Of a stretch of DNA of 64,000 nt, positions 44,150-52,430 are shown in pieces. This stretch comes from Maricaulis virginensis (GTDB taxonomy: Bacteria > Pseudomonadota > Alphaproteobacteria > Caulobacterales > Maricaulaceae), in assembly GCF_027922185.1 (NCBI RefSeq), contig NZ_BSFE01000009.1, positions 62,001-126,000 on the forward strand, given 5' to 3'. The stretch's first letter is position 1. Every line of letters starts with the position of its first letter. The notes beneath the pieces are model-generated. The model had not been told where the DNA came from, made no database searches, and worked only from the letters and a program-made list of their open reading frames with translations. A program made the position numbers and the translations under genes.

Positions 44150-44901
44150 GCCCGGTTCTCTACGAGACCGGTGGCCGCGTCGCGCGGATCACGCTGAACC
44201 GACCGGCCCGTCTCAACGCCATCAACGGAGCCATGCTGGACGGGCTCAACGCGGCGCTGCAGCAAGCTCACGACGACGCGGAGACAGACATCATCCTGCT
44301 CGCCGGATCGGGCACCGCCTTTTGTTCCGGCGACGACCTGGTCGAACTGGCGTCCAACCCACCCCGGCGGGAAGGGCTGGAAGTTGCAATCGATCGGTTG
44401 CAGACTATCACCCGACTGATCATGTTCGGCCCGAAAACCGTGGTCTGCGCCGTGCGCGGCTGGGCAATCGGCGGCGGCGCCTCCTGGCCGCTCAATGCCG
44501 ACATGGCGATCTGGAGCGAAACGGCCGGCATCCGCTTTCCCGAAGGCCTGCACGGCCTCTTTCCCAGCGGCGGCGCAACGGTCCTGCTGGAACGCTTCTG
44601 TTCGCCGCACCGGGCGAACGAGATCCTGATGCTGGGCCGACCGCTGAAAGGGCCCGAGCTCGTCCGCGCTGGACTGGCCACCGACCTCGTTCCCGCCGCC
44701 GATTTCGACGACCGCGTCTCGGCCTGCCTGCACGGACTCCTGGCCCTGCCGGGCGACACGCTGGCCCGCTACAAGACGGCCCGCATCGCCTCCCTGCGCG
44801 ATCCGGTCGAATGCGCGCTTCAGGCGGAAACCCGCCAGCTCACGGACGCGATCGATGCCCTGATCGCGTCCGGCCAATTCCCGGATATCAAGAGAGCCTG
44901 A
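44146..44901 (+). CDS. Enoyl-CoA hydratase/isomerase (crotonase) family protein
   Basis: A 251-residue crotonase. The CoA-pocket segment is S-G-D-D-L near residue 66 and the oxyanion loop A-I-G-G-G-A-S near 108. The Glu of the F-P-E-G-L-H-G motif matches catalytic Glu164 of rat hydratase, but the position of Glu144 (G-G-G-C-E) is Ser here (G-G-G-A-S). With one acid missing, isomerase, hydrolase or other crotonase chemistry is as likely as hydration. AAGGAG lies seven bases before the ATG, and the gene is coupled to the synthetase. It converges on the CocE gene with a two-base gap. Confidence 0.88.
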   Translation: MSPVLYETGGRVARITLNRPARLNAINGAMLDGLNAALQQAHDDAETDIILLAGSGTAFCSGDDLVELASNPPRREGLEVAIDRLQTITRLIMFGPKTVVCAVRGWAIGGGASWPLNADMAIWSETAGIRFPEGLHGLFPSGGATVLLERFCSPHRANEILMLGRPLKGPELVRAGLATDLVPAADFDDRVSACLHGLLALPGDTLARYKTARIASLRDPVECALQAETRQLTDAIDALIASGQFPDIKRA

Positions 44902-44903
44902 AC

Positions 44904-46772
44904 CTACTCGTCCGACCAAGGCCGCATCGGTACGGAGACGCGGCTGGCGGCCTCGCCCCCGCGCGCGATCTCGAACACCTCGTCCTCGCCGTTGGAATAG
45001 CGCCGGAAATAGGAGGCGTCGGTCCCGGCGATCGCCACGCGCAGCCGGTGACCGGCCTCGATCCGGGCCGCGACCGGGAAGAGCGCGAACTCCACCGTCA
45101 TCTGCTCGCCCGGGACCACCGGCAGGGCGTCCTCGCGGCGATAGGAGTGCGGGGCTGGCCCCATGTCGTAGGGCAGGGTCTGCGGATCCGCCGGTGCCCG
45201 CTGGATGGCGCGGAACTGGCCCTCGGTGAGATAGGTCACGCGGCCGTCCGGCGCGACATCTTCGAGATAGACGTGGAAGACGGGGTCGTCGGTCGCGGTG
45301 GCGACGTACAGTTCGATCACCGGCGTGCCGGCGACCTCCATGTCCGCCTCGAAGGCCGCGGTATCGAAGACGATCAGCTTGCCGTCCTCTCCACGCCGGT
45401 CGGAATAGGCCGGCGCGGTGCCGAACTGGGTGGACCAGCGGGTGCGGTCGCCCGTCTGCGCGGTGAAGTCGACATGGTAGACATCGACGCCGGTCTCGTC
45501 CGGCCGGGCGGTGCTGAGCGTGTTGCCGGCAGCGAGGAAGAAGTCCGTCTCGGCGACGCCCTCCGGCGGCCAGTCCGCCGTCTCGCGATATTCGCCCGCA
45601 CCCATCACATAGTAGTGGATGATGCGGTCGTCGTATCCGCTGTCCATGATGCGGCTGTAGAAACCGTCCATCACGGCGAACTGGTTGTCCGGGCCGGGAC
45701 GGGGCGTCTCGACGTCCGGCAGGAAGGGATCGGCCAGCACGCGGTTGGAATGGTCATTGCCGGTGAGCCAGATTTCCATCGGCACATCCGGTGCCGAGCG
45801 CCAGCGCGCCAGGGCCGCCTCGGCGGTGCCGCCATCGACCCAGCTGCCCCAGACCTGGGCCGGCGTCGCCTCGCGGCGGATGCCGTCCAGATGAGCGGCC
45901 GGCGCCGACTGGAAGAAGACATAGCCGTTCAGCCCGGCATCGTCGTGGAATTCCATCTGCGCATAATCGTCCGGCGCCCAGCGCTGGCGCCCGGCCAGCG
46001 CCTCGCGCAGCAGGGCATAGTCGTCATCCCCGTCCACCGGCGCCAGGATCGGCCAGAGCGGCGCGCAGTCCTCGGCCCGGGCCAAGCAGTCATAGTCCTC
46101 GCCCGGCCGCGGCGAGCGGCCCTCATCGGCCATCTTAGTCGCCCCGCCCCAATTCTGCAGGAACCATTCGTTCGCCACCCCGCCTGGGAAGAAGAGCTGC
46201 AGGAAAACGTCGAAATCCACCTCGCGGATGATCGCCCCTTTCAGCGCCGGCGCCGGCCGGCTGGTGGCGATATCGGCCGTGTCCGCCATGTAGGACGTGC
46301 CCTGCGCAAAGACATTCCCGTCCGACCAGGGCTGGGCGGCGATATGGCCGATCAACACGTCCATGTCCGCGATTTCCGCCGGCCCGATATCCACCCGCCG
46401 GGGACCGAAGGACGAGGTCGACCCGCGCGTATCGACCGACGCCAGCACGTAGCCAGCCTCCACGAAGCGCTCGAAGCTGCGGATCATGCCCTCGCGCCCG
46501 TAACGGGTCTGCACTAGGATTGTCGGACGCGGCGTCTCGGGCTCGGCTCCGCCGGGATAATAGAGGCTCATCGCCACGCGGACACCGTCCGCCATCTCGA
46601 CATAGTAGGACCGGTCGGAGTGCCGGACCCCGGCCTCAGCAGCCGGTTGCGTATCCTCGTGAGCTCCCTCACCCGTCAGCCCCGTGCCCGGGGAACAGGC
46701 CGCGAGCAGCAAGGCAAGAGCGGTCCCGGCGAGAAGGCCGGATGTGCGGCGGGTGCGGAGATGGCTCGGCAT
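44904..46772 (-). CDS. CocE/NonD-type S15 hydrolase, lipoprotein
   Basis: A 622-residue protein with lipobox L-L-A-A-C26 and the X-Pro dipeptidyl-peptidase/CocE fold. The likely nucleophile lies in G-T-S-Y-M near residue 158 (family G-x-S-Y), a catalytic Asp in W-V-D-G-G near 318, and the C-terminal jelly-roll domain ends in V-P-M-R-P-W. Members hydrolyse esters (cocaine esterase), amides or X-Pro peptides. The ATG at 46772 has AGGAG seven bases upstream, which overlaps the stop codon of TonB receptor 3, so the two are co-expressed. It probably makes the first cut on the compound brought in by receptor 3. Confidence 0.87.
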   Translation of the reverse strand: MPSHLRTRRTSGLLAGTALALLLAACSPGTGLTGEGAHEDTQPAAEAGVRHSDRSYYVEMADGVRVAMSLYYPGGAEPETPRPTILVQTRYGREGMIRSFERFVEAGYVLASVDTRGSTSSFGPRRVDIGPAEIADMDVLIGHIAAQPWSDGNVFAQGTSYMADTADIATSRPAPALKGAIIREVDFDVFLQLFFPGGVANEWFLQNWGGATKMADEGRSPRPGEDYDCLARAEDCAPLWPILAPVDGDDDYALLREALAGRQRWAPDDYAQMEFHDDAGLNGYVFFQSAPAAHLDGIRREATPAQVWGSWVDGGTAEAALARWRSAPDVPMEIWLTGNDHSNRVLADPFLPDVETPRPGPDNQFAVMDGFYSRIMDSGYDDRIIHYYVMGAGEYRETADWPPEGVAETDFFLAAGNTLSTARPDETGVDVYHVDFTAQTGDRTRWSTQFGTAPAYSDRRGEDGKLIVFDTAAFEADMEVAGTPVIELYVATATDDPVFHVYLEDVAPDGRVTYLTEGQFRAIQRAPADPQTLPYDMGPAPHSYRREDALPVVPGEQMTVEFALFPVAARIEAGHRLRVAIAGTDASYFRRYSNGEDEVFEIARGGEAASRVSVPMRPWSDE

Positions 46773-46782
46773 GGGATCTCTC

Positions 46783-48990
46783 CTAGTAGCGCAGGTTCAG
46801 GCTGACGCCGATGGTGGCCGGGTCGTTGAGCACGATGAATTTCTGGCCGACCACGTCCTGGTTGGACAGATCGAACAGGCGCTCCTTCACCGTCTCGTCG
46901 AAGATATTGCGGCCCCACAGATTGATCCGCCAGCGTCCATCCGACGATTCCAGTCCGATATTGAGGTTCACCAGGGCGTAGGCGTTGACATGGCCGTCCT
47001 CCTGGTTGTCGACGGTGAGATAGCTTTCGCCGCGCATCAGCACCTCGCCACCCACAAACCAGTCGGTGCCCGGCGTCATGGGCGCCCGGTATTCAGCATT
47101 CAGATTGGCCGTATAGTCCGGCGCCCTCGGGATGTCGGCAAGCGGTGCACCGTTGGGCAGCGTACCCTCGTCGAACTCGGCCTCCAGCAGCGCTGCGTTG
47201 AAGCCGAGCGTCAGATTGTCGGTCGGCTGGGCAAGGATTTCCAGTTCCAGCCCCTGGCTGTGCGCCGCGCCGGCATTGACGATGATCGGATCGTAAACGG
47301 GCGTCGCTGGATTGTCGCCTGCGACCTGGATATCACTCCAGTCCATATAGAAGGCCGTGACATTGGCCTGCATCAGTCCGTTGAACAACGTCGTCTTCAG
47401 GCCGGCCTCGTAGTTCCACAGAGTTTCCGGATCGAAGGAAATGCCGTTGGCATCGCCCAGTGCATCGTTGAAACCGCCGCTCTTGAAGCCGCGGCTGACG
47501 GTTGCATAGCCCATGACATCGGACGTGAAGCGGAAACGCACATTGGCACTGGGCGTGAATTCGGCCCAGTCGTCCTCGGCGGAGACGGCAAAGTCGCCAC
47601 CCAGCAGGCCGACCGGATCGGACTGGGAATAGTCGATCGACTTTTCCTCGGTCGTGTAGCGGCCGCCCAGGGTGAAATCGAGCCGGTCGGATACATTCCA
47701 CGTGCCCGCACCGAAGACGGCGATACTGGTCGTATCCATCGCCGCATCCGAGCCGGCCCGGATACCGGCCAGCGACGGCGCGCCGAGCAGCGTCATCAGG
47801 TCGCCGCCCAGCTCGATGAAGCTGAGATTGTTGGTTTCCTGCTGGTAGTAGTAGAGGCCGCCGACCCAGTCGAAATCACCGCTCGACCAGGACAGGCGCA
47901 GCTCGTTGGAAAAGCGCGAGACTTCCTCGGGGTCGCCGTCATAGGCCCATTCCAGCGCCGACCGGTCGGTGTCGGTGCGGTTGGCATAGTCGTGCGTGCG
48001 GTAGGCGGTGATGTTCACCAGCTCCACATCGCCGATCATGGTCGTGAAATGGGAGGCCACGCCCCAAGCTTCGGACCGCTCATAGGTGATGTCGTCGGCA
48101 TAGACATTGCGGTCGAACGGGTCGGCGTTACGCGGCAGACCGTACAGATCCAGCACCGTCGCGAAGGTGGTGGCGTCGTTGTAGTTCAGCGTCTCGAAGA
48201 CCAGCGAGTCCTGGTCCACCTCGCGATAGTCGGCGCTCAGCCGCCACTCGGTCCGGTCGCCGATATCGAACAGGAGTTGGCCGCGGGCGGACCAGGAATC
48301 CTCGGTGTTCACCTCCTCGTCGAGCACGACATTGTAGGACGTGCCGCCGCGCTGGTTGCGCACGAAGGCGAGCCGGCCGGACACACGGTCGCCGATCAGC
48401 GGACCGCTGATCCCGGCGCCGATGCGGCGGTGATCGTAGTCGCCGATCTCCGCTTCCAGATAGGCCTCGAACTCGTCGGTCGGACGCGCCGTGGTGTAGT
48501 GGATCAGCCCGCCGATCGTGTTGCGGCCGAACAGCGTGCCCTGCGGGCCGCGCAGAACCTCGATCCGCTCCATGTCGAACAGGTCGATCGTGGCGCCGAC
48601 GCCCTGGCCCAGAAATACCTCGTCGAGATAAAAGCCCACCGCGCCATCGGCGCCGGCCGAGCCGGACCCGCCGATCACGCCGCGCAGGGAGGTCGGCGAG
48701 AGTTTCTCGTCGCCGTAATTGCCGTAGGCCAGGCCGGGCGTGCGGATCGCGACGTCGGCAATGTCGGTGATGCCGGCCCGCTCGATCATACCCTCGGTGA
48801 AGGCCGTCACCGAGATCGGCGTCTCCTGGATCGACTCCTCGCGCTTTCGGGCGGTGACGACGATCGTCTCGATGCCGCCGCGCACCTGCGTGTCGGCCGC
48901 GACATCGGTGTCCTGCGCCGAGACGGCCCCCGCCGCCGCAGTCAGGGCCAGAACGCTCGCACCCGCGAGTCCCGTTTTACGACAATTCAT
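46783..48990 (-). CDS. TonB-dependent outer-membrane receptor 3
   Basis: A 735-residue receptor with a signal peptide ending V-S-A-Q, the segment E-T-I-V-V-T-A-R near residue 42, a plug with R-G-P-Q-G-T-L-F-G-R-N-T-I-G-G and a barrel ending S-L-N-L-R-Y. The start at 48990 (M-N-C-R) has a G-rich leader upstream; an ATG seven codons earlier is possible. The family-B palindrome at 49016-49035 lies 26 bases before the start, over or next to the promoter. It is co-transcribed with the CocE-type hydrolase. The ligand is unknown. Confidence 0.93.
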   Translation of the reverse strand: MNCRKTGLAGASVLALTAAAGAVSAQDTDVAADTQVRGGIETIVVTARKREESIQETPISVTAFTEGMIERAGITDIADVAIRTPGLAYGNYGDEKLSPTSLRGVIGGSGSAGADGAVGFYLDEVFLGQGVGATIDLFDMERIEVLRGPQGTLFGRNTIGGLIHYTTARPTDEFEAYLEAEIGDYDHRRIGAGISGPLIGDRVSGRLAFVRNQRGGTSYNVVLDEEVNTEDSWSARGQLLFDIGDRTEWRLSADYREVDQDSLVFETLNYNDATTFATVLDLYGLPRNADPFDRNVYADDITYERSEAWGVASHFTTMIGDVELVNITAYRTHDYANRTDTDRSALEWAYDGDPEEVSRFSNELRLSWSSGDFDWVGGLYYYQQETNNLSFIELGGDLMTLLGAPSLAGIRAGSDAAMDTTSIAVFGAGTWNVSDRLDFTLGGRYTTEEKSIDYSQSDPVGLLGGDFAVSAEDDWAEFTPSANVRFRFTSDVMGYATVSRGFKSGGFNDALGDANGISFDPETLWNYEAGLKTTLFNGLMQANVTAFYMDWSDIQVAGDNPATPVYDPIIVNAGAAHSQGLELEILAQPTDNLTLGFNAALLEAEFDEGTLPNGAPLADIPRAPDYTANLNAEYRAPMTPGTDWFVGGEVLMRGESYLTVDNQEDGHVNAYALVNLNIGLESSDGRWRINLWGRNIFDETVKERLFDLSNQDVVGQKFIVLNDPATIGVSLNLRY

Positions 48991-49015
48991 CCCCTGCCCT
49001 CCTCCAAGCATTTTA

Positions 49016-49035
49016 TGAAACTGTCCTCAGTTTCG
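49016..49035. promoter_or_regulatory. Family-B operator before TonB receptor 3
   Basis: TGAAACTGT (49016-49024), CC, TCAGTTTCG (49027-49035). The inner arms GAAACTG/CAGTTTC are perfect. This is the most symmetric of the four family-B sites and lies 26 bases before the receptor start, where bound protein would block transcription. The rest of the gap to 49156 shows nothing else. Confidence 0.65.
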
Positions 49036-49156
49036 TATTTTGGGGAGCAGTTTTCCCTGCTGTCAATGGGGGATTTCCAAGCCGCAATTTGGGGCATGAA
49101 AACGCGGCCCCGGCGCAACGATGCGCAGGGCAGAAAGACACATATCAGGGAAGAGT

Positions 49157-49984
49157 TTACGCTTGGCCGCGTGTCGTCTCTCGCGGCTTGAACTCGAGCG
49201 CAGTCAAGGACTTGGCCAGACCTTCCAAGCCGCTCGGCAGGTCGAGGCCAGGGTAGAGGACCCTGAACCAGATGACCGAGAGCGCCTTCGCCAGATCGTC
49301 GGCCTCGGGCGCCGCCTTTTCCAGAAAATCGACGAAATCCGTGTCCGGATAGACCACGACCCGGCGCATGATCTCGTCCATCATCGAGCCCAGGGCCCAG
49401 ACCGCGAACAGCGCTGCGCTTGGATCGACCGAACCGTCGGGATGATTCTTCACCACGCTGCGCGCGACGCGCTCGTACCAGGCTCGATTGGTGGAATGAA
49501 CCAGACGGCTGAAATCGCCGTCCTCGTCGCTCATCTGGAAGACGCTGCGCATCAGGCCGGCATTAGCTCGCACGGTCTGAATCCAGCTGGCATTGGCATA
49601 GTGGATCGAGTCGAAGGGCCCGTGACCGCGACCGGCCTGATTGGTGCCGACGAGTTGCATACCTTCGAGGAATTCGCGCAGCACGGTCAGCGCCACATCC
49701 TTCTTGTCCTTGAAGTACATGTAGAAGGAACCGTCGGACGACTTGGCCGCCTTGGTAATGTCGCTGACCCGCATCGCATGATAGCCGGTCCGCTCCAGCA
49801 CGCGCGCCGTGGCGAGCTTGAAACGTTCGCGGGTGCGCTCGCCCTTGCGCTTGGGCGGCTCGTTCTTCAGGCGCCGCGCGAGCTGCGCCTTGTAGCTTTC
49901 GACTGTGGCTTCCATCACTTCCCGCTTGTTCGCCCGCCTGTTCGTCATGCCGCGCGGCGCGGTTGTCTTGGCCGGAACAGGCAT
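49157..49984 (-). CDS. TetR/AcrR-type regulator, candidate for family-B sites
   Basis: A 275-residue regulator with a long basic N-terminus, then R-E-R-F-K-L-A-T-A-R-V-L-E-R-T-G-Y and the helix-turn-helix V-S-D-I-T-K-A-A-K-S-S-D-G-S-F-Y-M-Y-F near residues 70-90. It is unrelated in its ligand domain to the three TetR paralogues of the 19-33 kb region. It sits in the middle of the operons that carry the family-B palindrome, and no other regulator is present between 36 and 61 kb, so it is the best candidate to bind it. The start is uncertain: ATG 49984 or ATG 49948, neither with a strong ribosome-binding site. Confidence 0.85.
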   Translation of the reverse strand: MPVPAKTTAPRGMTNRRANKREVMEATVESYKAQLARRLKNEPPKRKGERTRERFKLATARVLERTGYHAMRVSDITKAAKSSDGSFYMYFKDKKDVALTVLREFLEGMQLVGTNQAGRGHGPFDSIHYANASWIQTVRANAGLMRSVFQMSDEDGDFSRLVHSTNRAWYERVARSVVKNHPDGSVDPSAALFAVWALGSMMDEIMRRVVVYPDTDFVDFLEKAAPEADDLAKALSVIWFRVLYPGLDLPSGLEGLAKSLTALEFKPRETTRGQA

Positions 49985-49993
49985 CCGGACAGA

Positions 49994-50011
49994 TATGAGG
50001 TCCGCTTCATA
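49994..50011. promoter_or_regulatory. Weak palindrome before the TetR gene
   Basis: TATGA (49994-49998) and TCATA (50007-50011) separated by eight bases, ten bases before the candidate start. The half-sites ATGAGG and TTCAT recur in the operator at 57472 but the spacing is shorter, so it may be an autoregulatory variant or chance. Confidence 0.25.
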
Positions 50012-50066
50012 ACCGCTTTCGGCACATCATGACAAACGGCACATGCGCCGCCGTCGCACCGGCCGG

Positions 50067-50900
50067 TCAGAACAGCGCGCCCTTGGGATCGTAGGCGGTG
50101 ACAAAATACAGCATCGCATTCAGCTCCAGCACGTCGCCCACCCGGAAACGCACGGTATGCGCCGCCGTCCGCTCGACGATCGGCAGATAGGCCAGCAGCT
50201 CTGTCGCCTGGCGTCGTTTCAACGTCAGCTCCACCTCCAGCGGCGCCTGCGGCAGGGCCGAAACCTCCGCCGACGGCAGGGCCCGCACGGCCTCTTCGGC
50301 GGCGGACCGGATTTTCGCCCGGCTGGCCGCCGGGGTCAGCGACCGGGCGGAACTCGCACCGAAGGCCGCCTTCGTGGTCACCGTGGCGGTGCCCGGCAGG
50401 ATACGCTGTACATGGCCCGTATAGGCATCGTCGCCGGTGGCCAGCAGGACAGGCAAGCCGAACTGCGCGGCGATGGCGGCATTGAGGTCAGTTTCAGACC
50501 AGCTCTCGCCATTCACCTTCACATCCGCGATCAGACGCCCGCTCATCGTGTGGGCCAGCACGCCGTCCGTCGATCCGGCGCCGGCATGATGCCCAATGAA
50601 AAGCATGCCATCGAACCGGCCCTGTTCGATGCCCTGCATCATCACCAGCGGGCGCGGCCAGCCCTGGACCAGTTCGACCGCGTCGGGAAAATCCGGGATC
50701 AGCAGATTGCGGCCATTGCCGTGACTGTCGGCGACCACGATCTCACCGCCCCCGGCCGCCCGTACGCCCTCGATCGCGGCCAGCACTTCGCCGGTCATCA
50801 GGCGCCGCGCTTCGTCATGTCCCGATCCGGATGGCTGGAGCTGGTCGATATCGACCACGCCGGCCACCCCTTCGATATCCGCGCAGATATAGAACCGCAT
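50067..50900 (-). CDS. M55 D-aminopeptidase (DppA-like)
   Basis: A 277-residue cytoplasmic protein (no signal peptide) of the M55 family. Metal ligands known from Bacillus DppA are in register: D8 and E10 in A-D-I-E-G-V-A-G, H60 in D-S-H-G-N-G-R-N, H104 in F-I-G-H-H, and an acid near residue 132. DppA removes N-terminal D-amino acids such as D-Ala from short peptides. GAGGGG lies seven bases before the ATG, and the TRAP small subunit ends four bases upstream. As the last gene of a receptor-TRAP operon it would cleave the imported peptide inside the cell, direct support for a D-residue-containing substrate. Confidence 0.87.
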   Translation of the reverse strand: MRFYICADIEGVAGVVDIDQLQPSGSGHDEARRLMTGEVLAAIEGVRAAGGGEIVVADSHGNGRNLLIPDFPDAVELVQGWPRPLVMMQGIEQGRFDGMLFIGHHAGAGSTDGVLAHTMSGRLIADVKVNGESWSETDLNAAIAAQFGLPVLLATGDDAYTGHVQRILPGTATVTTKAAFGASSARSLTPAASRAKIRSAAEEAVRALPSAEVSALPQAPLEVELTLKRRQATELLAYLPIVERTAAHTVRFRVGDVLELNAMLYFVTAYDPKGALF

Positions 50901-50904
50901 GGCG

Positions 50905-51432
50905 TTACCCCTCATCCGCGACCGCGCCGCCACCGGCGGCACGCAGCTCGAAAATTGCCAGTTTCAGCACAGCCTGGATCATGACCAGGCCGGCATAGAG
51001 CGGCAGGATCCCCACCACGATGCCGAGATTCCAGTCCAGTGATTCGGTATGGCGGGCCGAGGCCCGAGCCACGAAACCGAGCGAGTTCACCAGAAGCACA
51101 CCGAGGAAGACCACGATGCAGGCACTGCCCGACCAAGCCCGCAGGCGACGCAACCACAGGGGATGCCGGTCAGTGACCTGGACCAGCACCGGGTCGGCAT
51201 CCTGGTGGAAAGCCACCACACCGCCCAGAAGTCCGCTCCACACCATCGCATAGCGCGCGCCCTCCTCGGTCCAGGACGGCGCATCGCTGAAACCGTAGCG
51301 GCCGACGATCTGGATGAAGACCAGCCCCAGCATCAGGACGAGAAATCCCGCCGCGCCGGCCCAGACGAAACGGTTCAGCGCCCCGGCGACCCGCTCCAGT
51401 CCGGCCGCGATGCGGTGCGCGGTGCCGCTCAT
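50905..51432 (-). CDS. TRAP transporter small membrane subunit (DctQ-like)
   Basis: A 175-residue protein with four predicted helices (about 22-45, 62-82, 100-122, 130-155) and the DctQ hallmarks: R-Y-G-F after the first helix, W-T-E-E-G-A-R-Y before the second and H-x-x-x-D nearby. It forms the inner-membrane translocation complex with the large subunit at 52427. The start at 51432 overlaps the solute-binding-protein stop by ATGA; a longer open frame upstream is not coding. Confidence 0.87.
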   Translation of the reverse strand: MSGTAHRIAAGLERVAGALNRFVWAGAAGFLVLMLGLVFIQIVGRYGFSDAPSWTEEGARYAMVWSGLLGGVVAFHQDADPVLVQVTDRHPLWLRRLRAWSGSACIVVFLGVLLVNSLGFVARASARHTESLDWNLGIVVGILPLYAGLVMIQAVLKLAIFELRAAGGGAVADEG

Positions 51433-52430
51433 GCCCGTGTCTCCTGCGCCAGTTCGACAAAACGCGCCACCGCCTCCGGCGGCGCCATGCGCGGATAGGC
51501 GGCCCGCACACGCTCGGCGAAGATGCGGCGCAGGGCGGGATCCGGTTCGATCACCTCGATATCGATCTCCGCCAGCGCCGCCATTTCCCGCTCCCGGCCA
51601 TTCAGGGCCCAGTCGCGATTTGCCTGACGCCCGGCCGCCACGGCCCGGTCGACGACGGCGCGATGTTCCGGCGTCAACGTCTCCAGCCAGCGCACCGACA
51701 GCACCACGGCACGATGCGCGGCGCTCATGTTGAGGTCGAGGAAATAGCCAATCTGCGAGCCGTGTCCGAACAGGACCGGCGCAAGCGGCGGATTGAAATA
51801 GCCCTGGGCGATGCCGGTCTGCAATGCCTGGGGCACCTCCTCCCAAGCCACCTGCACGCCCGAGGCGCCCAACGCCTCGATCATCAGGAGGTCGAGCCGA
51901 CCCATCGCCCGCAGGCGCAAGCGTTCCACATCCGCGATCGCGTGAATCGGCGTGCGCGCCGTGAACAGTCCGCTCATCCCGCCCAGCAGAGCCGCATCGG
52001 CGAAGACCAGCCCCGCCGGATCGAGCTCGCGCGCCAGCCAGGCGCGGAAGGCCGGCGCGGCGATGAAGCGTTCGAAATGGCCGATATCGTCCAGGAGGAA
52101 AGGCAGGCCCGGCGCGCGATAGGCGTCGGAATAAGCCACCAGTTCGGTGATGCCGGCGTCATTGGCGTGCAGCAGGCCCAGCCCCGTCATCTCGGTGCGG
52201 TCCGGTTCGCTGCCGAGCGCGGAATTGGCCGAGACCTCGACGCTCATCCCGGCCGCGTTGAGCGTGCGCGCGAAGGCGTCCATCCAGATCCACACGCCGT
52301 TGACCGGCGAATTCGCTGCGCCGGCCAGCGCCGCCAGCACGTCACGCCGCGGTCCCGGGGCCCCGCAGGCCGTCACGGCCAACGCCCCGCCGGCGGCGAG
52401 CACCGCCCGGCGTGTCCGGCCCCGGCTCAT
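51429..52430 (-). CDS. TRAP solute-binding protein (DctP-like), Tat-type lipoprotein
   Basis: A 333-residue DctP-family protein. Family marks are the P-x-L-P-F-L-L-D-D segment near residue 105, R-L-R-A-M-G near 170 (the conserved substrate-carboxylate Arg region), and Q-x-G-I-A-Q-G-Y-F-N-P near 200. The N-terminus reads R-T-R-R-A-V-L-A-A-G then A-V-T-A-C22, a twin-arginine signal ending in a lipobox, so it is probably exported folded and lipid-anchored; most DctP proteins are soluble and Sec-exported. The ATG at 52430 overlaps the large-subunit stop by ATGA. Substrates of the family are carboxylates, including acidic peptides or amino acid derivatives. Confidence 0.83.
   Translation of the reverse strand: MSRGRTRRAVLAAGGALAVTACGAPGPRRDVLAALAGAANSPVNGVWIWMDAFARTLNAAGMSVEVSANSALGSEPDRTEMTGLGLLHANDAGITELVAYSDAYRAPGLPFLLDDIGHFERFIAAPAFRAWLARELDPAGLVFADAALLGGMSGLFTARTPIHAIADVERLRLRAMGRLDLLMIEALGASGVQVAWEEVPQALQTGIAQGYFNPPLAPVLFGHGSQIGYFLDLNMSAAHRAVVLSVRWLETLTPEHRAVVDRAVAAGRQANRDWALNGREREMAALAEIDIEVIEPDPALRRIFAERVRAAYPRMAPPEAVARFVELAQETRA

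Noticed and set aside
44904..46772. Naming this gene cocaine esterase or X-Pro dipeptidyl-peptidase
   Set aside because: The fold is shared by esterases, amidases and peptidases, and nothing in the sequence chooses between them.
46684..49191. Long open frame antisense to TonB receptor 3 (835 codons), and similar ones opposite receptors 1 and 2
   Set aside because: Antisense frames stay open because of high GC third positions. Their translations have no domain or signal peptide, while the receptor strand has complete family motifs.
49994..50011. Treating the TATGA-N8-TCATA palindrome as a fifth family-B site
   Set aside because: The half-sites are similar but the spacing does not fit the 20-bp geometry of the other four.
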